From positions 62,001 to 126,000 of the forward strand of contig NZ_JAFFQR010000043.1 in the NCBI RefSeq assembly GCF_020736845.1: a DNA stretch of 64,000 nucleotides. The letters are read 5' to 3'. The position numbers were made by a program, and so were the translations under genes. Origin of the DNA: Paenibacillus farraposensis. Its GTDB lineage: Bacteria > Bacillota > Bacilli > Paenibacillales > Paenibacillaceae. Positions 9,107 through 18,883 of this stretch are shown in pieces. A model generated the notes under the pieces. It ran no database searches, had not been told where the DNA came from, and saw only the letters and a program-made list of their open reading frames with translations. Positions within the stretch are counted from its first letter, which is position 1. Each line of letters starts with the position of its first letter.

Positions 9107-9536
9107 GAGGGTGTATTGGTGTAACCAACGCTTGCCCGGTCGATGTTTTCATAAAACGTCCTGACGTATTGAAACGAGCCAACCGCAATTATTGGAAGAT
9201 TGGCGCATAGGTCATGGATTACCCACTCTCTTACCATAATATATGACATGGAGATGGAATTCATCTTTTACAATGTTCATTAAAATCGTTTGGAAACCTG
9301 TTCAACTTCGCGTATACTAGGAAAGTCATAAATGGAACGGGCTGAGCCACCTTGCGACCGTATGTTAGTTACAGGAACAGATTCAACGATAACGGATAAG
9401 CTCCCCTCCTGAAAAGGGTAGAATGGGAACTGATACAAAAATGGGAATTCTGAACTATGGAACGATAGATGTCATATGGCATATGAACCTATTTTATGTG
9501 ACACATATTGAATAAGATAAGGGAAGTGAATACCAC
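9107..9536 (+). other. Intergenic region and likely long 5' UTR of the helicase gene
   Basis: About 430 bases between diverging genes. Part of it is probably the long leader typical of cold-shock DEAD-box helicase mRNAs. I see no gene and no recognisable riboswitch. Short hairpin-forming stretches occur at 9395-9425 (CTCCCCTCC...AAGGG). Confidence 0.4.
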
Positions 9537-11039
9537 TTGAAAAATTTCGCAGCATTAGGCGTAGAGCAGCATTGGGTAGACGTCTTGAAAGAGCAAGGGA
9601 TTGCAGTGCCCACCCCGGTACAGCAGGAATCCATTCCGCTGTTAATGAAGGATCAGGATGTGATTGCCGAGGCGCATACGGGAACAGGTAAAACGCTTGC
9701 GTTTTTACTGCCGATTTTGCAGAAACTGGATTTGGACAAGCGTTACCCGCAGGCACTCGTGATTGCACCTACGCGTGAACTGGCGCTTCAGATTACAGCG
9801 GAAGCGAAACGATTGGCTGCTATAGAGCCGAATCTGTCATTGCTGGCTGTATATGGAGGACAGGATGTAGAGCGTCAGCTTCGTAAACTGAAAGGCGGCG
9901 CGCAGCTGATTATCGGTACACCCGGACGGCTGCTGGATCATCTGAGACGTGGCACGCTGGATTTGGGCGGTGTCAAAATGCTGGTACTGGATGAAGCTGA
10001 TCAGATGCTGCATATGGGCTTTTTGAACGATGTTGAGACAATTCTCCAGGAGGTTCCCTACCGGAGACAAACGATGCTGTTCTCCGCCACGATGCCAGCC
10101 GGTATTCGCAAGCTGGCTCGTGTCTATATGAACGAACCGGCAGATGTCAAAGTACAATCCGCTTCTTCCGTTCCAGTAAGCCAAATCCGCCAGGTCATTG
10201 TGCAAACAACAGATCGTGGGAAACAACGGGCATTGGTGGAAATACTGAATACAGATCGTCCGTATTTGGCCGTTATTTTCTGCCGTACAAAGCGCCGGGC
10301 GGCCAAGCTGAACGAAGAGCTGCAGGAGATGGGCTTCGAAAGCGGCGAGCTGCACGGAGATTTGTCCCAGAACAAACGTGAGCAGGTGATGAAGGCATTC
10401 CGTGAGGCGAAGCTGCAATTGCTTGTAGCGACCGACGTGGCCGCCCGCGGCCTGGATGTAGAAGGCGTCACCCATGTCTTTAACTACGACATGCCGCAGG
10501 ATGCCGAAAGCTATATCCACCGTATCGGCCGAACCGGTCGTGCCGGTGGAAAAGGTGTGGCGGTGACGCTCGCTACGCCCAGGGATGTTCAGGAACTGCG
10601 GAACATCCAGAAAGTCGCTGGTGTCACATTCACCAGCCGTGAGGTTGGGGAGCAGCGCAGACCTGCTCCCGATATGACGGAGCGGCAAAGTGGAGAACGC
10701 CGCTCGGGCAGAAACGACCGCCGTTCCTTTGGTGGCGGCGATTCCGGCGGCGGGCGCCGCGGCCATGGCCGCGAGCAGGCGGGCCGTCGTGACGGTGCAG
10801 GCGGCGAGCGTCGCTCCGGCCGCGGCAACAGCGAGCGCGGTGGATATGACCGCAGCAGCGGCGGTACCGCCCGCCGAGGCCAGGGGCGCTCGGCAGGGCA
10901 AAGCAGCAGCGGCCGTGGTGGTTACGACCGCAGCGGTGGCGGCTCTGGACGCAGTGGCCAGGGAGGGCGCGGCGGACAAGCCAAAAGCAGCCCGCGTGGC
11001 AGCCAAGGACAAGGCGGCCGTCGTGGGCGGTCCAGATAG
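9537..11039 (+). CDS. DEAD-box ATP-dependent RNA helicase, CshA type
   Basis: A 500-residue RNA helicase that unwinds short duplexes in ribosome assembly and mRNA decay. All motifs are present in order: Q-motif, AHTGTGKT, PTRELA, DEAD (VLDEADQML), SAT, and motif VI HRIGRTGR near residue 330. From about residue 380 the protein becomes an Arg/Gly/Ser-rich RGG-like tail, a low-complexity RNA-binding region encoded by very GC-rich DNA. The start is TTG at 9537 after AGGGAAGTG. The GC-rich tail creates long open frames on the other strand that are not genes. Confidence 0.93.
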   Translation: MKNFAALGVEQHWVDVLKEQGIAVPTPVQQESIPLLMKDQDVIAEAHTGTGKTLAFLLPILQKLDLDKRYPQALVIAPTRELALQITAEAKRLAAIEPNLSLLAVYGGQDVERQLRKLKGGAQLIIGTPGRLLDHLRRGTLDLGGVKMLVLDEADQMLHMGFLNDVETILQEVPYRRQTMLFSATMPAGIRKLARVYMNEPADVKVQSASSVPVSQIRQVIVQTTDRGKQRALVEILNTDRPYLAVIFCRTKRRAAKLNEELQEMGFESGELHGDLSQNKREQVMKAFREAKLQLLVATDVAARGLDVEGVTHVFNYDMPQDAESYIHRIGRTGRAGGKGVAVTLATPRDVQELRNIQKVAGVTFTSREVGEQRRPAPDMTERQSGERRSGRNDRRSFGGGDSGGGRRGHGREQAGRRDGAGGERRSGRGNSERGGYDRSSGGTARRGQGRSAGQSSSGRGGYDRSGGGSGRSGQGGRGGQAKSSPRGSQGQGGRRGRSR

Positions 11040-11080
11040 ATCAAACAGGAGCAGTTCTCCTAGAATGCTCAACTATGGTT

Positions 11081-11130
11081 ATCATAATAGCCCCGGAGAG
11101 GCTCATCTTCCGGGGCTATTATGATCTTTT
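11081..11130 (+). terminator. Strong terminator of the helicase gene
   Basis: A perfect 17-bp stem (11081-11097 with 11109-11125) followed by CTTTTTC. Confidence 0.92.
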
Positions 11131-11243
11131 TCATGCCGCTGAAGGGTGTGCATCATAAGATAGAGCAAGCAGCAGAGCTGCATTGAAAATTATCGTTTGG
11201 CGTGTGGAGCATCTTGTCAAAGAAAATGATGGAGGGGTTATAC

Positions 11244-12155
11244 ATGATGCAGGAGCAGGATATGGGCAAGCGTGCCATGGTCTCAGCATGGATCAGCCTG
11301 ATTAGCAACATCCTATTAACCGGCATTAAAATTATTGCAGGACTTTTGTTCAACAGTAAGGTGCTAGTGGCTGATGGTGTTCATAACGCCGGGGATGTGA
11401 TTGCTTCTGCTACCGCACTGGGAGCGATGCGTATATCCAGTCAGCCGCCGGATGAGGATCATCCATATGGTCACGGCAAGGCTGAGGTAATTGGTGCGAG
11501 CGTGGTGGCAGTTATTTTGTTCGGAGCTGGCATATTCATCGGCTTTCATTCTATTGCGGCACTGTTCAAGCCGACACCGCAGGAGCATATATTGGCACTG
11601 GTGGCGGCGGTCATCTCCCTGCTCTGGAAGCAATGGCTGTATATTTACACCATTCGTATCGGGAGAGCGGCGAACAGTCAGGGGCTTATTGCGACGGCCA
11701 AGGATCACCTGGCAGATGTATATGCTTCCGGGGCTGCTGTGCTGGGAATCGGTTTGGGGCTGATCGGGGAGCACTGGGGTATTTCGATTTTATCCTACGG
11801 CGACCCGATTGCAGGCTTTGTGGTAGCATTGCTGGTTTTGAAACTGGCATGGGAAATGGGGCGTGAGTCCATAGATGTACTTATGGAGAAGGCCATTGCA
11901 CCTGAGAAAATCGAAAGCTACACTGCGGCCGCACTTGGTGTAGCCGAGGTTCAGCGTATTGACCGTATTCGTGCCCGCGAGCACGGCCATTATATTATCG
12001 TGGATATCCGTGCTTCAGTGGATGCTTCCTTGACGATTCAGCAGGGACACGATATTATTCGGCTGATCAAAAGGGCTGTCATGAAACAGGAACCGAGGGT
12101 GTACGAGGTGCTTGTCCATTTGAATCCATGGTATCCGGATGACCACCCCCGCTGA
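11244..12155 (+). CDS. Cation diffusion facilitator family metal exporter
   Basis: A 303-residue CDF transporter that exports divalent metals (Zn, Mn, Fe or Co) in exchange for protons. There are about six membrane helices followed by a cytoplasmic ferredoxin-like domain (from about residue 210). Metal-site motifs are visible: ADGVHNAGDV in TM2 and AKDHLADVYAS in TM5. I chose ATG 11244 because GGAGGGG at 11231-11237 precedes it; the frame is open further upstream without a ribosome site. Metal specificity cannot be assigned. Confidence 0.92.
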   Translation: MMQEQDMGKRAMVSAWISLISNILLTGIKIIAGLLFNSKVLVADGVHNAGDVIASATALGAMRISSQPPDEDHPYGHGKAEVIGASVVAVILFGAGIFIGFHSIAALFKPTPQEHILALVAAVISLLWKQWLYIYTIRIGRAANSQGLIATAKDHLADVYASGAAVLGIGLGLIGEHWGISILSYGDPIAGFVVALLVLKLAWEMGRESIDVLMEKAIAPEKIESYTAAALGVAEVQRIDRIRAREHGHYIIVDIRASVDASLTIQQGHDIIRLIKRAVMKQEPRVYEVLVHLNPWYPDDHPR

Positions 12156-12163
12156 TCAATGGA

Positions 12164-12444
12164 CATAGAAAGATTCAAAAAATAAGCTTTTCGGACATTC
12201 CGCCAGACCATGAGAAAAAATATGTGAAAATTTTTAAAATGGCTTGGCATTTCGACGCAAAAACGATAGCCAAACAGTAAATCCCGCCAATTGAGCTGGT
12301 GCGTGGGGAAACGGTCAGGGGAGCGCAGGTGCTTAGTGTGGACGAAAGCAAGCTCAAGCGATTCATCCAAAATCTTTTTGAACAAGAAAACAAGCCTGCA
12401 ACTGCGGCTACAGATTCGGTTAGCACGATAAATGATACTCCATA
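12164..12444 (+). pseudogene. Degenerate short gene with an internal stop
   Basis: A reading frame on the plus strand is coherent across an in-frame TAA: a first part with DIPPDHEKKYVKIFKMAWHF, then the stop near 12271, then a second part with VRGAQVLSVDESKLKRFIQN ending at a stop near 12444. There is no start codon with a ribosome site. I do not recognise the family. It looks like the 3' part of a lost gene. A hairpin (about 12450-12500) follows. Confidence 0.4.
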
Positions 12445-12598
12445 ACCATGCAAAGCAAATGAAGTTCGTACGTATGGCGTACAGCTTTGTTTGCTTTTGT
12501 GCGTTATTCGGGTATAAGCTTGTATATTTTGTTGCAAAGCTATATCTTAGCTATTAAGAAAAGAACAACTATTTACCTAAAGAGAAGGAGAATGTCAT

Positions 12599-13762
12599 GT
12601 GGAAACAACTCCGGCATGGAAAGACCGATTCAAGAAGTTCTTTTTGAACAACAAGTTTGTGTTATTCCTGCTGGTACTGCTGCTTATCGGCTTGAATATC
12701 CTGGTGCTCACCAAAATTTCATATATATTTACTCCCGTTATCGTGCTGCTCAAAACGATTATTCTCCCTGTTATTTTGTCAGGTGTGCTGTACTACTTGT
12801 TCAATCCACTGATTGATATATTGGAACGCAATAAGGTAAAACGGGTTTACTCCATTATCGTGTTGTTTTTGCTCATCATAGGAATTATTGCTGTTGTGAT
12901 TACATCGGTAATCCCCGTGATCCGTGATCAAATACAGGGCCTTATCGAGAATGTGCCTGTATACAGCCAGCAAGTGCAGGTGCAGTTTGAGAAATTAATA
13001 GGCAGTGACTTTGTGAACCAGTTCCTGAACACGGTTCAGATAAACCCGTCTGAACTGGCCTCCAAAGCTTCTGAAAAGTTATCTGCCTTTATTAATAATG
13101 CCTGGACAGGTGTGGGGAGCTTTGTAGGAGTAGTCACGGAAACCGTGCTTGCGATTGCTACGGTTCCATTTATTTTGTTCTATTTGCTAAAAGATGGACG
13201 CAAGCTGCCACAGACAATCCTGAAGATGCTCCCGCCTATGTTTCGTAGAGAGACAGATCGGATTATGACCGAAATGAACCATCAGGTCAGCTCGTACATT
13301 CGCGGACAGATTATTGTCAGCTTCTGTATTGGAGCTTTGCTGTATATTGGTTATTTAATTATTGGGCTGGACTACTCTTTGACGCTTGCAGTCATTGCGT
13401 CCTTTACGAGTATTGTTCCTTACTTGGGGCCTGTGATTGCCATTACACCTGCATTAATCGTAGCTATAGTCACTTCTCCGGTTATGCTGCTTAAGATGGT
13501 TATCGTATGGACGATCGTTCAGCTTATTGAAGGCAAGCTGATTTCCCCGCAAATTATGGGCAAATCGCTTCGGGTGCATCCGATCACAATCATCTTTGTT
13601 ATTTTGACGGCGGGCAATTTGTTTGGCGTGGTAGGAATCATTCTGGCGGTTCCGGGCTATGCGGTCTTGAAAGTAATCGTTACACATCTGTTTAGCTTCT
13701 TTCAGAGACGCTCACATCTTTATGAATTAGATCAAGCAAAGGCAAGTCTGCACGAAAAATAA
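12599..13762 (+). CDS. AI-2E family transporter (PerM-like permease)
   Basis: A 387-residue membrane protein of the AI-2E/UPF0118 family, with about eight helices. Visible features: an N-terminal hydrophobic pair (residues 18-65), a soluble amphipathic segment (about 110-190), and the conserved C-terminal [20 protein letters not shown] segment. Family members are putative exporters or Na/H antiporters; autoinducer transport should not be assumed. The start is GTG at 12599, eight bases after AAGGAG. It appears monocistronic. Confidence 0.9.
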   Translation: METTPAWKDRFKKFFLNNKFVLFLLVLLLIGLNILVLTKISYIFTPVIVLLKTIILPVILSGVLYYLFNPLIDILERNKVKRVYSIIVLFLLIIGIIAVVITSVIPVIRDQIQGLIENVPVYSQQVQVQFEKLIGSDFVNQFLNTVQINPSELASKASEKLSAFINNAWTGVGSFVGVVTETVLAIATVPFILFYLLKDGRKLPQTILKMLPPMFRRETDRIMTEMNHQVSSYIRGQIIVSFCIGALLYIGYLIIGLDYSLTLAVIASFTSIVPYLGPVIAITPALIVAIVTSPVMLLKMVIVWTIVQLIEGKLISPQIMGKSLRVHPITIIFVILTAGNLFGVVGIILAVPGYAVLKVIVTHLFSFFQRRSHLYELDQAKASLHEK

Positions 13763-13874
13763 GCACTTCGAATTTCCTGCTATACAATCTGTTTTGCTCG
13801 CTCTTGGGGAACTGTGGCTTTGCATGCTATAATTATGCCTACCCCATATTCCAAAACAGGAAGGTCAGACTTTT

Positions 13875-14894
13875 ATGATAAAACTCAGCATTCTTGACCA
13901 ATCTCCGGTATCAGAAGGCATGACACATGCGCAAGCATTACAACAGACGGCTGCGCTTGCTATTGAGGCGGAACGCTTGGGTTATCATCGCTTTTGGGTA
14001 TCTGAGCATCATTTTGCCTCTAATCTTGCCGGCTCCAGCCCGGAGGTGCTGATTGCACATCTGGCCGCCCGTACCTCTACCATTCGAGTGGGTTCGGGTG
14101 GTGTAATGCTGCCGCATTACAGCGCATATAAAGTAGCGGAAAACTTCCGTGTACTGGAAGGCTTGTATCCGGGACGCATTGATATGGGTCTGGGGCGGGC
14201 GCCGGGAGGCATGCCGGTTGCTACCAAAGCCCTGCAGGAAGGCAAAATGCGGGGAGGTGTTGATCTGTACCCTGAGCAGCTGGATGACCTGCTAGCCTAT
14301 TTGCATGACAGCACAGGCAGTGAGCATCGCTTCGGCTCGCTGCAAGCAATGCCGCTCGTAGAGACAGTGCCTGAAATGTGGCTGCTTGGCTCCAGCGGTG
14401 ATAGTGCAAGTCTGGCCGCCGAGCGTGGCGTGGGCTTTGCATTTGCGCAATTTATTAATGGTGAAGGCGGTACTGGAGCCATGAAGGGGTACCAGAAGAG
14501 CTTTCAGCCTTCTCAGCATAGTGACCAGCCGCGTTCACTGGTCGCCGTATTTGCGATTTGTGCAGATACCGAAGAAGAGGCGAATCGCTTGGCTTCCAGC
14601 ATGGATTTGTCGCTGGTGCTGCTAGAGCAGGGAATGCGTTCCGCCGGGACACCTTCTGTAGAAAAGGCACTGGCCTACCCTTACACGCCGTATGACCGGA
14701 TGCGTATCCGCGAGAATCGTAAGCGGATGGTCGTTGGTTCTCCTGAGCAAGTAAAGCGTCAGATTGAGCAATTATGCAAGGGCTATAATACACAGGAGGT
14801 CATGGTTGCGAGCATCATTCACGACTTTGGCGCCAAAATGAAATCGATACGTCTTATGGCTAAAGCATTTGGACTGTCTGCTCCACAGTCTTGA
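13875..14894 (+). CDS. LLM-class flavin-dependent oxidoreductase (luciferase-like)
   Basis: A 339-residue TIM-barrel monooxygenase-like protein of the group with MsnO8-type names. It starts with LSILDQSPVSEG and has the family's FWVSEHHF and IDMGLGRAPGG segments. These enzymes use reduced flavin; the substrate is unknown. AGGAAGG precedes ATG 13875. No partner flavin reductase is adjacent. Confidence 0.9.
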   Translation: MIKLSILDQSPVSEGMTHAQALQQTAALAIEAERLGYHRFWVSEHHFASNLAGSSPEVLIAHLAARTSTIRVGSGGVMLPHYSAYKVAENFRVLEGLYPGRIDMGLGRAPGGMPVATKALQEGKMRGGVDLYPEQLDDLLAYLHDSTGSEHRFGSLQAMPLVETVPEMWLLGSSGDSASLAAERGVGFAFAQFINGEGGTGAMKGYQKSFQPSQHSDQPRSLVAVFAICADTEEEANRLASSMDLSLVLLEQGMRSAGTPSVEKALAYPYTPYDRMRIRENRKRMVVGSPEQVKRQIEQLCKGYNTQEVMVASIIHDFGAKMKSIRLMAKAFGLSAPQS

Positions 14895-15230
14895 TGCGGT
14901 TGGCCGGAAACTAGATAGAACACTTGATACTATACAGAGGAAGACAGAATAAAAGATGAGCCGCTGCGATCTCAGCACGGCTCCTGATTTATGATGAGAA
15001 TTTTCAAAAAGAACAACTAAGGAACGGTACTGAAATCCGTCAGACCGTATAAAAAAATTTTTCATGGGTCGGGCTTTAAACGTAAGCATATTGGGGAAAG
15101 GATATGTGTATTTAGGTTAAACTGTGCGTAAATTGAGCTATGGCTAAAAGATGTAACCCTAAAATTGTATTTTTAAGGACATATCTGATGATATAAATCG
15201 TATGCCAAAGGGAACGTGCCATTTAAGACT

Positions 15231-15245
15231 TGATAATGATTATCA
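15231..15245 (+). promoter_or_regulatory. Fur box
   Basis: TGATAATgATTATCA is a perfect 7-1-7 palindrome matching the Gram-positive Fur consensus. It lies about 94 bases before an iron-siderophore ATPase, so iron repression is very likely. The remainder of 14895-15338 holds only a weak hairpin (GAGCCG/CGGCTC, about 14956-14982). Confidence 0.9.
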
Positions 15246-15338
15246 ATATCTTTATTATATAAAATAGGATGAATTTTTGATGAATATCGTGCGTTAAGCC
15301 CGTGACTATATATTGGATAAGGGAAGGGATGATTCCAA

Positions 15339-16232
15339 ATGTTTCGTCTGAAAACGTCAAGTCTGGATATTGCTTATGAGGATCGGTTGATTGTAGAAGA
15401 TCTGAATGTTGAAATACCGCAAGGGAAAATTACCGCATTGGTGGGCGCAAACGGCTCCGGCAAGTCCACTATTTTGAAGACGATGGCTCGCATCATGAAT
15501 CCTAAAGGCGGTAGTGTTCTGCTTGACGGTAAATCCATTCATAAGCAATCCACCCGGGAAGTAGCCAAGCAGTTGGCTATTTTGCCGCAAAATCCGACTG
15601 CACCGGAAGGATTGACTGTGACGGAACTGGTATCCTATGGACGTTTTCCTTATCAAAAAGGTTTTGGCTCCATGAAAGCTGATGACCGCAAAATGGTAGA
15701 GTGGGCGATCCAGGTAACAGGAATGAGCGAGTTCCACGACCGCCCGATTGATCAGCTTTCCGGCGGTCAGCGTCAGCGTGCATGGATTGCAATGGCGCTT
15801 GCGCAGGATACCGATATTCTGTTTCTGGATGAGCCGACTACATTTTTAGACATGGCCCATCAGTTGGAAGTGCTGCATTTGCTCGAGTATTTGAATACTT
15901 CGGCAGAACGCACGATTGTTATGGTTGTTCACGATTTGAATCATGCGGCCCGGTACGCTCAGCATATGATTGCGATCAAGAAAGGGAAGGCCAAGGCAGT
16001 AGGAGCTCCAACCGAAGTGATGACCACCGATGTGCTGCGTGAGGTGTTTGGGATTGAAGCAGATATTGTCACCGATCCACGTACAGGTGTGCCGCTCTGT
16101 CTTCCGTATGCGCTGGCAGAACAGCCTACAGTAAACCATACTGTGAAGGCATTGAATATAGAAGGCAAGTTATCGGCCGATTCTGCTGCGGAGCGGCGTG
16201 AAGCCAGATTACAAGTTGCGGCAAGAGGCTAA
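15339..16232 (+). CDS. Iron-siderophore ABC transporter ATP-binding protein (YusV/FecE type)
   Basis: A 297-residue ATPase for ferric siderophore import. Motifs: Walker [10 protein letters not shown], signature [10 protein letters not shown], Walker [13 protein letters not shown], His-loop VVHDLNHA. No permease or binding protein is adjacent, as for the orphan B. subtilis YusV, which serves several siderophore permeases. The C-terminal extension of about 30 residues past the usual end is rich in Ala and Arg. A perfect Fur box lies upstream and a stem-loop (16246-16276, TGAAGCCAA/TTGGCTTCA) follows the stop. Confidence 0.92.
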   Translation: MFRLKTSSLDIAYEDRLIVEDLNVEIPQGKITALVGANGSGKSTILKTMARIMNPKGGSVLLDGKSIHKQSTREVAKQLAILPQNPTAPEGLTVTELVSYGRFPYQKGFGSMKADDRKMVEWAIQVTGMSEFHDRPIDQLSGGQRQRAWIAMALAQDTDILFLDEPTTFLDMAHQLEVLHLLEYLNTSAERTIVMVVHDLNHAARYAQHMIAIKKGKAKAVGAPTEVMTTDVLREVFGIEADIVTDPRTGVPLCLPYALAEQPTVNHTVKALNIEGKLSADSAAERREARLQVAARG

Positions 16233-16369
16233 AGGGGGCGCGGAATGAAGCCAAGCGCAGCAAGCGTTTGGCTTCACAGCAAGTCCTATAGGGATGCTGG
16301 CATGACCGTATCGTTTTGGGTAAAATAGGTTATGAATCCTAAACTACACGGTACGAAGGAGGAAGCTGT

Positions 16370-16846
16370 ATGTCTGTCTATTCATATCATGCCGTAACAC
16401 CAGCCAATCAGGAGGTCCCTCTGGACACCTACAATGGCAAGGTGCTGGTTATTGCGAATACCGCCAGCAAATGTGGACTTACCCCGCAATACGGGGACTT
16501 GCAAAAGCTTTATGATGAGTATAAAGATCGGGGATTGGTCGTATTAGGCTTTCCTTGTAATCAATTTGGCGGTCAGGAGCCAGGCAGCAGCGAGCAAGCG
16601 GCTGAGTTTTGCCAACTGAATTACGGAGTTGATTTTCCCGTATTCGCCAAAGTGGATGTCAATGGACCGGATACAGCGCCTCTGTTTGAATATTTGAAAA
16701 AGCAGCAGCCCGGAGAACAGGAAGAGGGTGCGATCCAATGGAATTTCACAAAATTCATCGTGAACCGTCAGGGCGTGCCTGTGGCTCGATTTGAGCCTAG
16801 GGAATCACCGGAAGCCATGAAGACAGCCATTGAAGAGTGGTTATAG
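16370..16846 (+). CDS. Glutathione peroxidase family thiol peroxidase
   Basis: A 158-residue thioredoxin-fold peroxidase (BsaA/Gpx-like) that reduces peroxides. The active-site cysteine is Cys35 in NTASKCGLT (not selenocysteine). The GFPCNQFGGQEPG motif supplies the conserved Gln, and the WNFTKF motif supplies Trp and Asn. Bacterial members without glutathione use thioredoxin. AGGAGG precedes ATG 16370, and a strong terminator follows. Confidence 0.95.
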   Translation: MSVYSYHAVTPANQEVPLDTYNGKVLVIANTASKCGLTPQYGDLQKLYDEYKDRGLVVLGFPCNQFGGQEPGSSEQAAEFCQLNYGVDFPVFAKVDVNGPDTAPLFEYLKKQQPGEQEEGAIQWNFTKFIVNRQGVPVARFEPRESPEAMKTAIEEWL

Positions 16847-16875
16847 TGGCTTTGCCAGCTCCATAATATAGGTTT

Positions 16876-16922
16876 AAAGGTCCGTTTTTTGGGGTTTTTC
16901 TCCGAAAAACGGACCTTTTTGC
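16876..16922 (+). terminator. Terminator after the peroxidase gene
   Basis: A 14-bp stem (16876-16889 with 16905-16918, AAAGGTCCGTTTTT) followed by a T-run. Confidence 0.9.
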
Positions 16923-17101
16923 TCTTTTCATATTCCGCTCGCTTATGGTCAAGCTTCCTTTGAAAGCCTGGTTTGAAGGGGTATAATCAGGGTCATATAG
17001 GGCAAACTACATCGAGCAGAGAGGTGCTTCATCTAATGACAGGCTCTCTATATATCCTTGTTTTTAAATTGTGGACGAATTGTGAATACCATAGAAAAAG
17101 A

Positions 17102-17188
17102 TTGTAATGTGAAAAATATCACACTATAATAAGTGTATAAAGTGAAAAAAATCACAAACAACAACCAACCCAAGTGAAACAATTCACA
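17102..17188 (+). promoter_or_regulatory. NADH oxidase promoter with three redox-regulator palindromes
   Basis: A promoter is readable as TTGTAA (17102-17107), 17-bp spacer, TATAAT (17125-17130). Three palindromes follow GTGA-N6-TCAC: 17108-17123 (a perfect TGTGA-N6-TCACA, filling the spacer), 17141-17156 and 17173-17188. Their centres are 33 and 32 bp apart, three helical turns. Both Fnr and Rex recognise this pattern. A site inside the spacer and two downstream of the start point suggest repression, so Rex-type control is my preferred reading. Confidence 0.75.
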
Positions 17189-17229
17189 ATTATTATTCAT
17201 TATGCCCACACACCAAGGAGGAACTTCAC

Positions 17230-18591
17230 ATGAAAGTAGCAGTTATCGGATGTACACACGCAGGCACAGCAGCGATCGTCAACACGGCAAAATGTTATCC
17301 AGATGCGGAAATTACCGTTTATGAGCGTAATGATAATATTTCATTTTTATCTTGTGGTATTGCACTGTACGTAGGTGGTGTTGTCAAGGACCCGCACGGA
17401 TTGTTCTACTCATCCCCGCAGCAGCTGGCTGATATGGGAGTAGTGACCAAAATGCTTCATGAGGTAACGAGTGTGGATACAGCAGGCAAAACGCTGCGTG
17501 CACGCAATCTCCAAACCGGTGAAGAATTTACCGACACATTTGATAAACTGATTGTAACAACAGGCTCCTGGCCTATTATTCCGAAGCTGGAAGGCATTGA
17601 GCTTGATCCTATTTTGCTCTGTAAAAACTATAATCATTCGAACGAAATTATTGAAAAAGCCAAGCATGTACAGAACATCACTGTTGTCGGAGCCGGATAC
17701 ATTGGTGTCGAACTGGTCGAAGCTTTCCAAATGAACGGTAAAAATGTAACCCTGATCGACAGTGCTGATCGTATATTGAATAAATATTTGGATCATGAGT
17801 TTACCGACCGGATTGAAAATTCTCTAAGAGATCATGGCATCAGGCTGGCGCTGGGGGAAACGGTGAGCCGTTTTGAGGGGACAAATGGCAAGGTGAGTAA
17901 AGTCGTAACCACCAAAGGGGAATATGAAACAGAGCTGGTAATTCTCTGCATCGGCTTCCGTCCTCAAACCGATTTGCTTAAGGGTCAGGTGGATATGCTG
18001 CCAAATGGTGCGATCATCGTAGACAATTATATGCAAAGCAGTTGCCCGGACGTGTTTGCAGCAGGTGACAGCTGTGCAATCCACTATAACCCGACAGGCA
18101 AAACGGCTTATATCCCGCTGGCGACAAACGCGGTCCGCATGGGTACGCTGGTAGCACGCAATCTGGTGCAGCCGACCATTGCCTACATGGGAACACAAGG
18201 AACTTCAGGCATTAAAATTTATGAAGATAATATTGCGGGAACAGGCTTGACCGAAGCAGCCGCAGCAGATGAAGGTATGAATGTAGAGGTCGTAACTATA
18301 GAAGACAGCTATCGCCCGGAATTCATGCCAACCTCTGAAAAGGTGCTGCTGAAAGTTGTATATGAACGGGAGACTAGAAGAATTGTTGGCGCACAAATTA
18401 TGTCGAAGGTAGATTTGACACAATCTATTAATACGCTCTCTGTAGCCATTCAAAATCATATGACCATTGACCAGTTGGCCTTTGTTGATTTCTTCTTCCA
18501 GCCGCATTATAACAAGCCCTGGAATTTCCTGAATGCAGCAGGGCTGCAAGCATTGCCTTCACCATCTGAACGAAAATTGGTTACTGTATAA
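17230..18591 (+). CDS. nox: NADH oxidase / CoA-disulfide reductase family flavoprotein
   Basis: A 453-residue FAD enzyme that most likely reduces oxygen to water with NADH, regenerating NAD+. The N-terminal FAD site starts MKVAVIGCTHAGTA. The single redox-active cysteine is Cys42 in FLSCGIALYVGG, typical of water-forming Nox and CoA-disulfide reductases. A second Rossmann motif (VVGAGYIGVELVEA, about residue 155) binds NADH. The C-terminal dimerisation domain is complete. CoA-disulfide reductase activity cannot be excluded. The promoter carries three GTGA-N6-TCAC boxes. Confidence 0.9.
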   Translation: MKVAVIGCTHAGTAAIVNTAKCYPDAEITVYERNDNISFLSCGIALYVGGVVKDPHGLFYSSPQQLADMGVVTKMLHEVTSVDTAGKTLRARNLQTGEEFTDTFDKLIVTTGSWPIIPKLEGIELDPILLCKNYNHSNEIIEKAKHVQNITVVGAGYIGVELVEAFQMNGKNVTLIDSADRILNKYLDHEFTDRIENSLRDHGIRLALGETVSRFEGTNGKVSKVVTTKGEYETELVILCIGFRPQTDLLKGQVDMLPNGAIIVDNYMQSSCPDVFAAGDSCAIHYNPTGKTAYIPLATNAVRMGTLVARNLVQPTIAYMGTQGTSGIKIYEDNIAGTGLTEAAAADEGMNVEVVTIEDSYRPEFMPTSEKVLLKVVYERETRRIVGAQIMSKVDLTQSINTLSVAIQNHMTIDQLAFVDFFFQPHYNKPWNFLNAAGLQALPSPSERKLVTV

Positions 18592-18699
18592 TTCGGTTTG
18601 TCTGTGACATTGTTCATAAGTTTGTCAACAATCTGAGACGTATGAGCGAATCCTTATAGTACAATATAGAGAGCATAAGGATTAGGGGGAGAAGTGACC

Positions 18700-18801
18700 A
18701 TGGGTTTGTTTTATATCCTTTTTCTTGTAGTTGTGGCGATGACTGGTCTTGGAGGCGTTCTCTGGTTCTTGGGAGCCATCGAAAAGGAAGAATATAATTA
18801 A
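18700..18801 (+). CDS. Small single-pass membrane protein, 33 residues
   Basis: A 33-residue peptide: one hydrophobic helix from about residue 3 to 27 (LFYILFLVVVAMTGLGGVLW), followed by a charged tail EKEEYN. The ATG at 18700 has a strong GGGGGAGAAG ribosome site, and a terminator follows at 18843. Size and shape recall small oxidase subunits or assembly proteins such as CydS or CcoS, but the sequence does not settle it. Its position between nox and the formate channel hints at a redox role (inference). Confidence 0.65.
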   Translation: MGLFYILFLVVVAMTGLGGVLWFLGAIEKEEYN

Positions 18802-18842
18802 GTATAAGCGCTTAGCGGCGCGGTGACTATGAATACACGAAA

Positions 18843-18875
18843 AACAGCCCTTGATTCAAGGGTTGTTTTTTTATT
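18843..18875 (+). terminator. Terminator after the small membrane protein gene
   Basis: An 11-bp stem (18843-18853 with 18857-18867, AACAGCCCTTG) followed by seven T residues. Confidence 0.88.
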
Positions 18876-18883
18876 ATTTTCAA

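Noticed and set aside
9837..11072. 411-residue open frame on the minus strand opposite the helicase gene
   Set aside because: It arises from the GC-rich Arg/Gly tail and codon bias of the helicase gene; it has no ribosome site and low-complexity Ala/Thr content.
10690..11124. Ala/Val-rich plus-strand frame
   Set aside because: It is an out-of-frame reading of the helicase tail.
12599..13762. Reading the AI-2E-family permease as a quorum-sensing exporter
   Set aside because: Most family members are unrelated to autoinducer-2 and no lux gene is nearby.
17108..17156. Short palindromic repeats as a possible CRISPR array
   Set aside because: Only three imperfect palindromes of 16 bp occur, in a promoter; there are no spacers or cas genes.
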